Under the pieces are notes generated by a model that was not told the origin of the DNA, did not search any database, and saw nothing but the letters and a program-made list of their open reading frames with translations. Below are positions 1-6,354 of a stretch of 12,114 nucleotides of DNA, one piece after another (position 1 is the stretch's first letter; each line of letters opens with the position of its first letter). The translations under genes were made by a program, and so were the position numbers. Source of the DNA: Pseudomonadota bacterium (GTDB lineage Bacteria > Pseudomonadota > Alphaproteobacteria > Acetobacterales > Acetobacteraceae); NCBI GenBank assembly GCA_021808185.1, contig JAKBCB010000064.1, positions 1-12,114 of the forward strand, read 5' to 3'.

Positions 1-1
1 G

Positions 2-571
2 TTCGGCGGGACCATCACGCTGGACTATGCCGGCCTGCACGGCGTGCTGCGCGGCGTGGCGCGCAGCCTGCGCGCCATCGGCTTTGCCCGCCTGCTGGTG
101 GTCAACGGCCACGGCGGCAACAACGATCCGCTGGCGGTCGCGTGCCGCGAACTGGCGCATGAGTTCGCCTTCCCCATCGCCGCCGCGATGCCCTGGGCGA
201 TGATCCCGGACGTGCAGCGCACGGTGCTGGAGGCGCAGACCGGCGTGCAGCACGCGTGCGAGGCGGAAACCTCGGTGATGCTGGCGCTCGCGCCCGATCT
301 GGTGCGCACCGAGAAGCTGGAGGCGGCGGCAACGCAGGCCCCCGGCGCCATCGCCGGCCGCCCGGCGGTCTCGCGCTTCTGGAGTTTCGCCGAGCGCGCG
401 CCGGGCAGCGGCGTGCGCGGCGACCCGCGCAAGGCAACCGCCGCGAAGGGCGAAACGCTGGTCGCCGCGATGGCCGAGGCGCTGGCGGGCGCGATGCGCG
501 ACGCAACGCTGTGGCGCACGCCGGATGCGGTGTTTTCGCCAGGGCGTGGGCTCGGCCCCACCGCTCCGTGA
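2..571 (+). CDS. Creatininase-family amidohydrolase, 5'-truncated
   Basis: This is the C-terminal 189 residues of a creatininase-superfamily protein; the start lies left of the window. Visible hallmarks are NGHGGN at visible residues 35-40 and HACEAETS at 84-91, the counterpart of the family's HAGExETS block, whose acidic residue helps bind the two catalytic metal ions. The family hydrolyses cyclic or linear amides (creatinine, formamides in FAPy-type deformylases, and peptides in mycofactocin MftE). The substrate cannot be told from this fragment. The N-terminal metal-ligand region, normally with a GxxEQHGPHLP-like motif, is outside the window. The third residue of the HAGE block is Cys instead of the usual Gly, a mild oddity. 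The stop overlaps the GTG start of the next gene by four bases, so it is probably co-transcribed with the glycosyltransferases, although no functional link is evident. Family assignment is firm; specificity is unknown. Confidence 0.9.
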   Translation, partial: FGGTITLDYAGLHGVLRGVARSLRAIGFARLLVVNGHGGNNDPLAVACRELAHEFAFPIAAAMPWAMIPDVQRTVLEAQTGVQHACEAETSVMLALAPDLVRTEKLEAAATQAPGAIAGRPAVSRFWSFAERAPGSGVRGDPRKATAAKGETLVAAMAEALAGAMRDATLWRTPDAVFSPGRGLGPTAP

Positions 572-2082
572 TCCACCCGGCGGCCACGGCGCGGGCCAGC
601 CGGTATGGGCTCGCGCTGGTGCTGTCGGTGGCTCTGGCGGTGCGGCTGTGGATCGTCGCCACCCACACCTACATCGTCTGGCCGGACGAGACGTTCCAGT
701 ATCTGGAACCCGCGCACCGGCTGGCGTTCGGCTCCGGCGTCATCACCTGGGAGTTTCTGGACGGCATCCGCTCCTGGCTGCTGCCGGGGGTGCTCGCGGG
801 GGTGATGCGGGTGGCGGCGCTGTTCGGCGACGAACCGGATTTCTACATCGTGCCGATCCGGCTGCTGTGCGTGCTGGCCTCGCTGAGCATCCCCTATGTC
901 GGCTACCGCTTGGCGGCGCGCCGGTACGGGTCCGTGTCGGGCCTGCTGGCCGGGCTGCTGTGCGCGCTGTCCTCCGAGGCGGTGTATTTCGCGCCCACCA
1001 TCCTGACCGAGCCGCTGGCCACGGACGCGGCGCTGCTGGCGATCTGGCTCGGCGACAGCGCGGCCGACCACGCGCGGCCGCGCCGACGAAGGCTGCTGGC
1101 CGGGCTGCTGTTCGGGCTCGCGGCGTCGCTGCGCTGGCAATACGCGCCGGTGCTGGCGCTGGTGGCCCTGGCGCAGCACGGCCGCCGACCGCGCGACCTT
1201 CTCACCGTGGTCGCGGGCGGCATCGCCGTCGTGGTGCCGGCCCTCGGCGTGCTCGACTGGCTGACCTGGGGCACCCCGTTCCAGTCGGTCTGGCTGAATT
1301 TCCTGCGCAACGCGGCGCAGGGCGTCAGCGGCGCGATGGGCACGCAATCATGGTGGTACTACGCCATGTATTACGTGGTGGCCTGGGGCCTGCTGGCGAG
1401 TCCGTTGCTGGCGCTCGCGCTGTATGGCGCGGCGCGGGCGCCGGTGCTGGGGCTGGTGGTGCTGGCCACCATCGCGCTGCACACGCTGAGCGCGCACAAG
1501 GAACTGCGTTTCGTCTTCCTCGCCACCGCCTGCATGCCGATGCTGGTGGGCATCGGACTGGGCGGCGTGCTGCAACGCCTGCCACGCTTTCGTGCGCCGC
1601 TGCCGGGGACGGCGATGGCGCTGGTTCTGGCCCTGGTGATCGCCGGCGCCACGGCGGCATCGACCTATGCCCGGGCGACGCCGGGCGACGCGTGGGATCG
1701 CGACCGCTCGATGCTGCGCGCCTTCGCCGCCGCGCGCGCCACCCCCAACGCCTGCGCGCTCGCCGTGCGCACGATCTGGGTGTACCGCAGCGGCGGCTAT
1801 ACCTATTGGCACCGCGATCTGCCGCTGTATTTCGAGACCTGGGATCAGGCCCAGCACCTCGACACGTCGCGGTTCCGGCTGCGCCTCGCCGAGGAACTGG
1901 ATCGGCAGCCGGTGGCGCAATATCCGGGTGCGGCCCTCGCCGCGCACGCGGACCGGTTCAACGTGATGGTCGGCACCGACGGCGATGGGCTGCCCGGCTT
2001 CGTCCGGACGTCCTGCTTCGGCGACGGCAGCCCGGCCGATCCGACCTATTGCGTGTTCGTGCGCCCCGGCGGCTGCGCGTGA
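568..2082 (+). CDS. GT22-like (Alg9/PIG-B type) integral-membrane glycosyltransferase
   Basis: This 504-residue polytopic membrane protein resembles CAZy family GT22, the GT-C-fold mannosyltransferases of the Alg9/Alg12/PIG-B group that use polyprenyl-phosphate sugar donors. Visible signatures are PDETFQYLEPAH at residues 39-50 just after the first membrane segment (carrying the likely catalytic Asp40/Glu41), the following FGSG..TWE stretch, RWQYAP at 189-194, the DWLTWG..F.S.W.NFL segment near 230-246, and HKELRF at 310-315, the most characteristic GT22 motif. Many hydrophobic segments fill residues 15-340; the soluble C-terminal part is rich in aromatics. The GTG at 568 is chosen because it overlaps the upstream TGA (GTGA), in-frame translation upstream is only the shadow of the creatininase gene, and there is no Shine-Dalgarno, which suggests translational coupling. 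The sugar and acceptor are unknown; a mannosyltransferase role is inference from the family. Confidence 0.82.
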   Translation: MIHPAATARASRYGLALVLSVALAVRLWIVATHTYIVWPDETFQYLEPAHRLAFGSGVITWEFLDGIRSWLLPGVLAGVMRVAALFGDEPDFYIVPIRLLCVLASLSIPYVGYRLAARRYGSVSGLLAGLLCALSSEAVYFAPTILTEPLATDAALLAIWLGDSAADHARPRRRRLLAGLLFGLAASLRWQYAPVLALVALAQHGRRPRDLLTVVAGGIAVVVPALGVLDWLTWGTPFQSVWLNFLRNAAQGVSGAMGTQSWWYYAMYYVVAWGLLASPLLALALYGAARAPVLGLVVLATIALHTLSAHKELRFVFLATACMPMLVGIGLGGVLQRLPRFRAPLPGTAMALVLALVIAGATAASTYARATPGDAWDRDRSMLRAFAAARATPNACALAVRTIWVYRSGGYTYWHRDLPLYFETWDQAQHLDTSRFRLRLAEELDRQPVAQYPGAALAAHADRFNVMVGTDGDGLPGFVRTSCFGDGSPADPTYCVFVRPGGCA

Positions 2083-2102
2083 GCGGCAAGCCGGCTTGCC
2101 GC
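2083..2102. repeat. Perfect 20-bp palindrome directly after the GT22-like gene
   Basis: GCGGCAAGCCGGCTTGCCGC equals its own reverse complement and begins at the base after the TGA at 2080-2082. In RNA it can form a stem of about 8 bp with a tetraloop. No U-tract follows, so it is not a classical intrinsic terminator. It may act as an attenuator, a 3'-end stabiliser or a dyad binding site. I found no second copy when reading the window by eye. Confidence 0.6.
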
Positions 2103-2122
2103 GACTCCTGGGCCGAGCGGAC

Positions 2123-2153
2123 GCTGCGGCCACTCGAATCGAGGTGATGCAGC
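2123..2153 (+). promoter_or_regulatory. Possible stem-loop covering the ribosome-binding site of the GT2 gene
   Basis: GCTGC (2123-2127) pairs with GCAGC (2149-2153). Inside it, CACTCG (2131-2136) pairs with CGAGGTG (2140-2146) with one bulged G, closing on a three-base loop. The structure buries AGGTGA (2142-2147), the only Shine-Dalgarno-like sequence before the ATG at 2161. That sequence is itself 13 bases from the ATG, longer than usual. A five-codon reading frame (2147-2164, ATG to TGA) overlaps the ATG. Fold and role are inferred by hand pairing; GC-rich DNA forms such hairpins by chance. Confidence 0.35.
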
Positions 2154-2160
2154 CACCGCC

Positions 2161-3120
2161 ATGATCGCCCCCGCCGCGCCAGCGCCGCGATTGTCGATCG
2201 TGGCACCGTGCTACAACGAGGCGGCGGCACTGCCGGAGTTCTATCGGCAAGTGACTGCCACGGCTCGCGCCGAGGTCGGCGATGATTACGAGGTCGTGCT
2301 CGTTAACGATGGCTCGCGGGATGGCACGCTGGCGCTGCTGCACCGCATCGCCTCCGCCGACCGCCGGGTGGTGGTGGTCAACCTGTCGCGCAACTGGGGG
2401 CATCAGCGCGCGCTGTCGGCGGGGCTACAGCTTTGCCGGGGCGGGCGCGTGCTGATTATCGATGCCGATCTCCAGGACCCGCCCGGCCTGCTGCCGGCCA
2501 TGATGCGGGCGATGGACGCGGGGGCGGACGTGGTGTTCGGCAAGCGCCGTTCGCGCAGCGGCGAGAGCGCGTTCAAGCGCGGCTCGGCCGCCCTGTTCTA
2601 CCGCCTGCTGCAACGGCTGACCGAGGTGCCGATCCCGACCGACACCGGCGATTTCCGGCTGATGAGCCGCCGCGCCCTCGATGTGCTCAACGCCATGCCG
2701 GAGCAGGCGCGCTTCATTCGCGGGCTGGTGAGCTGGATCGGCCTGCGGCAAGTGCCGCTGGAATACGACCGCGCGCCGCGGCTGGGCGGCAGGAGCGGCT
2801 ATTCGCTCGGCCGCATGCTGGGCTTCGCGTTCGATGCCATCACCAGTTTTTCGGTCGTGCCGCTGCGCATCGCCTCCTTTGTCGGTCTTGCCACCAGCCT
2901 CGTCAGCCTGCTGATGATCGGTTACACGCTCGCGGCATGGGTGCTCGGCCGTACGATCGTCGGCTGGACCAGCCTCGCCGCCATCGTGCTGACCATCGGC
3001 GGCGTGCAGTTGATGGTGCTCGGCATTCTCGGCGAGTATGTCGGGCGCATCTACATCGAGTCGAAGCGCCGGCCGCTGTACGTGGTCAGCGACATCTTTC
3101 GCGCCGACGCGACCGAATGA
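2161..3120 (+). CDS. Family 2 glycosyltransferase, GtrB/DPM1-like polyprenyl-phosphate sugar synthase
   Basis: This 319-residue GT2 enzyme has a GT-A catalytic domain and two C-terminal membrane helices. It opens with LSIVAPCYNE (residues 11-20), then VLVNDGS (47-52, nucleotide-binding Asp50), the metal-binding DAD at 101-103 within IIDADLQDPP, and TDTGDFRLMSR (160-170). Hydrophobic segments near 236-262 and 271-292 are followed by GEYVGRIYIESKRRPLY (291-307), the typical tail of GtrB/ArnC/DPM1-type enzymes. These transfer a sugar from a nucleotide donor to undecaprenyl or dolichyl phosphate at the inner face of the cytoplasmic membrane. No alternative start exists in frame just upstream, so ATG 2161 is used despite its distant Shine-Dalgarno. 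It lies 78 bases after the GT22-like gene and could make that enzyme's lipid-linked donor. The sugar (glucose, mannose or other) cannot be read from the sequence. It ends 10 bases from the opposing gene's stop. Confidence 0.92.
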   Translation: MIAPAAPAPRLSIVAPCYNEAAALPEFYRQVTATARAEVGDDYEVVLVNDGSRDGTLALLHRIASADRRVVVVNLSRNWGHQRALSAGLQLCRGGRVLIIDADLQDPPGLLPAMMRAMDAGADVVFGKRRSRSGESAFKRGSAALFYRLLQRLTEVPIPTDTGDFRLMSRRALDVLNAMPEQARFIRGLVSWIGLRQVPLEYDRAPRLGGRSGYSLGRMLGFAFDAITSFSVVPLRIASFVGLATSLVSLLMIGYTLAAWVLGRTIVGWTSLAAIVLTIGGVQLMVLGILGEYVGRIYIESKRRPLYVVSDIFRADATE

Positions 3121-3130
3121 GCGCGCCGGT

Positions 3131-4525
3131 TCAGTCGCTGGCCGCGACACGCTGCCCGGGTGCGCGGGTCAGGGACAGCGCGATCCGGGTGTCGCGCAGC
3201 ATGTGGATCAGCACGCCCAGCAGCAGCATGACCAGAAACCACCACAGCGCCTCGCGCGCGAGCCAGAGGACGATGCCGGGGATCGGTGTGCCCCACGGCA
3301 CGGTCGCAAGATCGTCCGGGCGCCAGATGCGGCCGAAATTCGCGTTGAAGATGCGCTGAACCGGCAGGCACCACATCACCAGCAGGGCCGCCGCCACCGC
3401 GCGGCGGGCAACACGACTGACGCCGGCACCGCTGGCCACATGGCCGAGCGCGAGCAGACCCGGCAGGGTGAACAGCAGGAACACCGCCCGGTAGCCGACG
3501 CTTGCGCCAGCGAAGAAGCAGCCGGCAACGACAAGGGCGCCTGCTCCCAGGCAGGTCGCCTCGCGCGGGGAAAGGCGGCGCAGGGCCTCCGCCATCGTGG
3601 CATCACCGCCGATGCGCAACGCAACGGCCACGGCGACGGCGTAGAGCGCCACGGTGCCGATTAGCCAGGTCGTCGCCTCCAGCGCGTCGGACCGCCATGC
3701 GGCGGGAAAGAAGAAATGTTCGATGACCACCAGGCCGGTCGGCACCTGCGCGGCGCCGAACCCATCGTCGGCGAAGGTCGGCGTGGGGATCACGGCCGCG
3801 ACGCGGACGAGTTCCACGTGATACGTCCAGACGAACGCCCCAAGGATCGCGACGCAAACGCCCAGTAAGAGCGCGAACAGCGCCGGGCGTTCGCGTAGCA
3901 GAAAGGCCAGGAGCACGCAGGGGTAGAATTTCAGCAGCCCCGCCAGCATGATCGCCGCGTATGCCCCCAGGCGTATCGGCCCCCGGCCGCCGAGGCAGGC
4001 GACGGCCACCGCCACCAAGGCGAACATCAACAGATCGGCGTTGCCGCGCTCCATTGCGAAGACACTGAATGGCGAGACCAGCGCCAACAGCAGCGGCGCG
4101 GCGTCGGCCCGGCGGCGCGGACGCGGGAGCACCGCGAGAGAGAGCAGGAACAGCGTGTCCAAGATCACCCCGACGACGGGGGTCGCCTCGGCCCCGACCC
4201 AGGATGCCGGCAGCGGCAAGCGCAGCCAAAGCGGAGAATAGTTGTGCGTTCGTTGCAGCACGTCGCACGGGTTCGCGGCGTACACATCGACCCCGAGCCG
4301 CCAACAACGGATCTGCGCGGCGATTCCTCCCGCATCGACGAACGGCGAGCGGAACGGCCGGAACGACCAAAGGTCGATCAGGCGGCCGTACGCGGCCCGG
4401 TCGGCCAGGAACAGCGCGACGAACCCGGCGAACACCGCAAGGCCGACCGCCACGAGCGCGAGGTTCGGGCCAGGGCGCGCGGGCGCGGCGAAACGCGGGA
4501 CCTCGTGCGGCGCCATGGCTGCCAT
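3131..4525 (-). CDS. Polytopic membrane glycosyltransferase, GT87/DUF2029-like
   Basis: This 464-residue protein has about ten hydrophobic segments spread from residue 20 to 445. Features fitting the GT-C fold families, especially GT87 (DUF2029), are an acidic residue soon after the first membrane helix (Asp64 in SPFVDAGG), a YSPLW..LPLP stretch at 96-106, ERGNAD at 159-164 and LLKFYP at 197-202, the last two typical of GT87 mannosyltransferases that use polyprenyl-phosphate donors. Specificity is unknown, and the family call is from motif layout only. The start is uncertain: ATG 4525 has GGGGGA only two bases upstream, whereas the in-frame ATG at 4516 sits 11 bases from it and may be used, giving 461 residues. 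The gene follows the S49 peptidase gene by 15 bases and is probably co-transcribed with it. Its stop faces the GT2 gene's stop across 10 bases. It could use the lipid-linked sugar made by that enzyme. Confidence 0.72.
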   Translation of the reverse strand: MAAMAPHEVPRFAAPARPGPNLALVAVGLAVFAGFVALFLADRAAYGRLIDLWSFRPFRSPFVDAGGIAAQIRCWRLGVDVYAANPCDVLQRTHNYSPLWLRLPLPASWVGAEATPVVGVILDTLFLLSLAVLPRPRRRADAAPLLLALVSPFSVFAMERGNADLLMFALVAVAVACLGGRGPIRLGAYAAIMLAGLLKFYPCVLLAFLLRERPALFALLLGVCVAILGAFVWTYHVELVRVAAVIPTPTFADDGFGAAQVPTGLVVIEHFFFPAAWRSDALEATTWLIGTVALYAVAVAVALRIGGDATMAEALRRLSPREATCLGAGALVVAGCFFAGASVGYRAVFLLFTLPGLLALGHVASGAGVSRVARRAVAAALLVMWCLPVQRIFNANFGRIWRPDDLATVPWGTPIPGIVLWLAREALWWFLVMLLLGVLIHMLRDTRIALSLTRAPGQRVAASD

Positions 4526-4540
4526 CTTCCCCCGCGCCCC

Positions 4541-5332
4541 CTACACCCGCGGCCGCGCCGCCGCCTCCGTCGCCTCCACCGCCGCTTCGGCCAGCAGGCG
4601 CGGCAGCCGGCCGAGCAGGCCGCGCTTGCGGGGGCGGAACACCAGGGCGCGGGCCTTGGGGCCGCCGATGCGCCGCACCTCGGCGTCCAGGTCGCCGAGA
4701 CGGTCCACGAGGCCCATGGTCAGCGCGCGCTCGCCCAGCATCCAGCCGCCATCGAAGACGGCTTCCTCGTCGGCCGGCAGCTTGCCGGGGCGGCGGGCGC
4801 GCACCCAGGATTTGAACCGCTCGTGCAGGTCGGCCATCAGCGCGCGCACGAATTTCTCGTCGTCCGGCTTCTCCGGCGAGAACGGGTCGAGCCGGGCCTT
4901 GTTCTTTCCGGCGGTGTAGAGCCGCCGTTGCACGCCAAGCCGGGACAGCGCGGCACCCAGCCCGAAGCCGCCGCCGATCACGCCGATGGACCCCACGACG
5001 CTCATCGGATTGGCCACGATCTCGTCGGCGGCACAGGCGAGCCAATAGCCGCCGGAGGCGCCGACCTCGCCGATCACCGCGACGACACGGACCTTTTTCT
5101 CCTCGGCCAGCCGGCGGATGCGCGACGCGATCAGGTCGGACTGCACCGGCGAGCCGCCGGGGCTTTCGATGTCCAGCAGCAGCGTGCCGCCCTCACCCGC
5201 GGCGGCGACGGCGGCTTCGATCAGGCGGCCATAGGCGGCGATGTTCAGCGCGCCGATGCGGGCCGCGAGCGTGCCGTGCAGTTCCAGGACAATGACGGGG
5301 CGCGGGCGCCAGAAGCGCAGGCGGAACCGCAT
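4541..5332 (-). CDS. S49-family serine peptidase (SppA/SohB-like), short form
   Basis: The 263-residue product has the S49 Ser-Lys protease core. LLLDIESPGGS (51-61) precedes GEVGASGGYWLACAADEI (88-105), which carries the nucleophile Ser93. NPMSVVGSIGV (108-118) follows, and AGKNKARLDPF (141-151) carries the probable general base Lys145. Its length is that of the short SohB-like or archaeal SppA type, not the double-domain E. coli SppA of about 600 residues. These enzymes degrade cleaved signal peptides and other membrane-associated peptides. The N-terminus (MRFRLRFWRPRP) is basic with no clear membrane helix, so the usual anchor seems missing and the protein may be cytoplasmic or only peripherally bound. 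The start codon shares one base with the exporter's stop (TGATG), indicating translational coupling. The C-terminal 30 residues are Arg/Ala-rich and probably disordered. The family is certain; location and substrates are inferred. Confidence 0.93.
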   Translation of the reverse strand: MRFRLRFWRPRPVIVLELHGTLAARIGALNIAAYGRLIEAAVAAAGEGGTLLLDIESPGGSPVQSDLIASRIRRLAEEKKVRVVAVIGEVGASGGYWLACAADEIVANPMSVVGSIGVIGGGFGLGAALSRLGVQRRLYTAGKNKARLDPFSPEKPDDEKFVRALMADLHERFKSWVRARRPGKLPADEEAVFDGGWMLGERALTMGLVDRLGDLDAEVRRIGGPKARALVFRPRKRGLLGRLPRLLAEAAVEATEAAARPRV

Positions 5333-6273
5333 CAGACCACGTCCGCCGGGCGCAGCCGGCAGGCGGCGGCGAGGCGCGGGGTTTCCAGTTGCAGCGTGGC
5401 GTGGCCGATACGGAATTTCCGGTGCAGGTCGTGGACGGCACCGGCCACGAAATCCTCGCCCGGCGGCGGATCGGCGTGGACCAGATGCGCGGTCAGCGCG
5501 GTTTCCGTCGTGGACAGGCCCCAGATGTGCAGGTCGTGCACCTCCTGCACGCCGGGCAGCGCGCGCAGATACGCCTCCACCTCCGGCGTCGCGATGCCGG
5601 AAGGCACGCCGTCCATCGCGAGGTTCGCCGCCTGCCGCAGCACGCCCCAGGTGGACACGGCGATGGCGGCGGCGATGGCAAGGCTGGCCAGCGGGTCGAG
5701 CCACAGCCAGCCGGTGGCGGCGATGCCCAGGGCCGCGAGGACGACGCCGAGCGACACCGCCGCGTCGCTCGCCATGTGCAGGAAGGTGGCGCGGATGTTC
5801 AGGTCGTCGTGCCCGCGCGCGAACATCCAGGCGGTCAGGCCGTTCAGCACGATGCCGGCCAGCGCCACCCAGATCACCGGGCCGGTCTCGATCGGCGCCG
5901 GCTCGGCGAAGCGGCGGATCGCCTCCACCGCGATGGCGCCGACGCCGATCAGCAGCACGCCGGCGTTGAACAGCGCCGCCATGATCGAGCCGCGCCCCCA
6001 GCCATAGGTGCGCCGTGCCGAGGGCGCGCGCCGGCCGAGCACCACCGCCGCCCACGCGAGCACGAGGCCCAGCACGTCGCCCAGATTGTGCACCGCGTCC
6101 GCCAGCAGCGCCATCGAGTGCGCCGAGAGGCCGACGACAAGCTGCGCCAGGACCAGACCGACATTCAGCACCGTGCCGATGGCGAAGGCCGTCCCGAAAT
6201 CTTTCGGGGCGTGGTCGTGATGCGCGTGGCCGTGCCCATGATCGTGAGGGTGGTCGTGGTGGTCGTGCGGCAT
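5332..6273 (-). CDS. Cation diffusion facilitator (CDF) zinc-type efflux transporter
   Basis: This 313-residue CDF/SLC30 transporter is close to the ZitB/CzcD type, which exports Zn(II) (sometimes Co or Cd) from the cytoplasm in exchange for protons. The first 21 residues contain ten His with several Asp (MPHDHHDHPHDHGHGHAHHDH), a probable metal-collecting tail. Six membrane segments follow. The transport site reads as H62/D66 in ADAVHNLGD (helix 2) and H166/D170 in FLHMASD (helix 5), the HD-HD tetrad linked with zinc preference. The cytoplasmic C-terminal domain (from about 215) keeps VHDLHIWGLS and later His residues that bind metal at the dimer interface. GGAG at 6281-6284 lies seven bases before the ATG and confirms the start. 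It heads the operon with the S49 peptidase and GT87-like genes and is divergent from the DUF4139 gene. No metal-sensor gene is visible nearby. Confidence 0.95.
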   Translation of the reverse strand: MPHDHHDHPHDHGHGHAHHDHAPKDFGTAFAIGTVLNVGLVLAQLVVGLSAHSMALLADAVHNLGDVLGLVLAWAAVVLGRRAPSARRTYGWGRGSIMAALFNAGVLLIGVGAIAVEAIRRFAEPAPIETGPVIWVALAGIVLNGLTAWMFARGHDDLNIRATFLHMASDAAVSLGVVLAALGIAATGWLWLDPLASLAIAAAIAVSTWGVLRQAANLAMDGVPSGIATPEVEAYLRALPGVQEVHDLHIWGLSTTETALTAHLVHADPPPGEDFVAGAVHDLHRKFRIGHATLQLETPRLAAACRLRPADVV

Positions 6274-6354
6274 GCGTCGGCTCCGTCGGGGCGCGCGCGT
6301 AGCCTAGCACGGCGCGTCCATGCCAATATCATGGCCCCTGCGCGGAGTTTCGCC
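6274..6354. promoter_or_regulatory. Divergent control region between the CDF and DUF4139 genes
   Basis: These 81 bases must hold the start signals for both directions. Shine-Dalgarno sites are clear: GGAG at 6344-6347 (+ strand), seven bases before ATG 6355, and GGAG at 6281-6284 (- strand), seven bases before ATG 6273. Core promoters are poor. CAATAT (6324-6329) might be a -10 for the + gene. TTGGCA on the - strand (6321-6326) matches the -35 consensus at 5 of 6, but TAGGCT (6301-6306) is only 14 bases away. I saw no clear operator dyad. Confidence 0.4.

Noticed and set aside
256..567. Longer N-terminus for the GT22-like protein
   Set aside because: It overlaps the creatininase coding sequence with shadow-type composition. 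The GTG at 568 places the first membrane segment and the DE motif correctly.
25..1347. Long - strand open frame opposite the creatininase and GT22-like genes
   Set aside because: It is a GC-bias shadow rich in Arg, Gln and His with no motif.
3121..3130. Bidirectional terminator between the convergent GT2 and GT87-like genes
   Set aside because: The gap is only 10 bases, and I could not find a convincing stem with a U-tract in or around it.
4244..6007. Long + strand open frame opposite the GT87-like, peptidase and exporter genes
   Set aside because: There is no recognisable domain, the composition is antisense-type, and it would overlap three well-supported genes.
6225..6273. Short tandem-like repeat in the exporter's 5' end
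   Set aside because: The repetition only reflects successive His and Asp codons of the metal-binding N-terminal tail.
5333..6310. In-frame upstream extension of the S49 peptidase
   Set aside because: This is the exporter gene read in another frame; the ATG at 5332 gives a normal-length family member and a TGATG junction.
5389..6354. Upstream in-frame extension of the DUF4139 gene
   Set aside because: It lies antisense to the zinc exporter, has His/Arg/Gln-rich shadow composition, and would put the clear signal peptide at 6355 in the middle of a protein.
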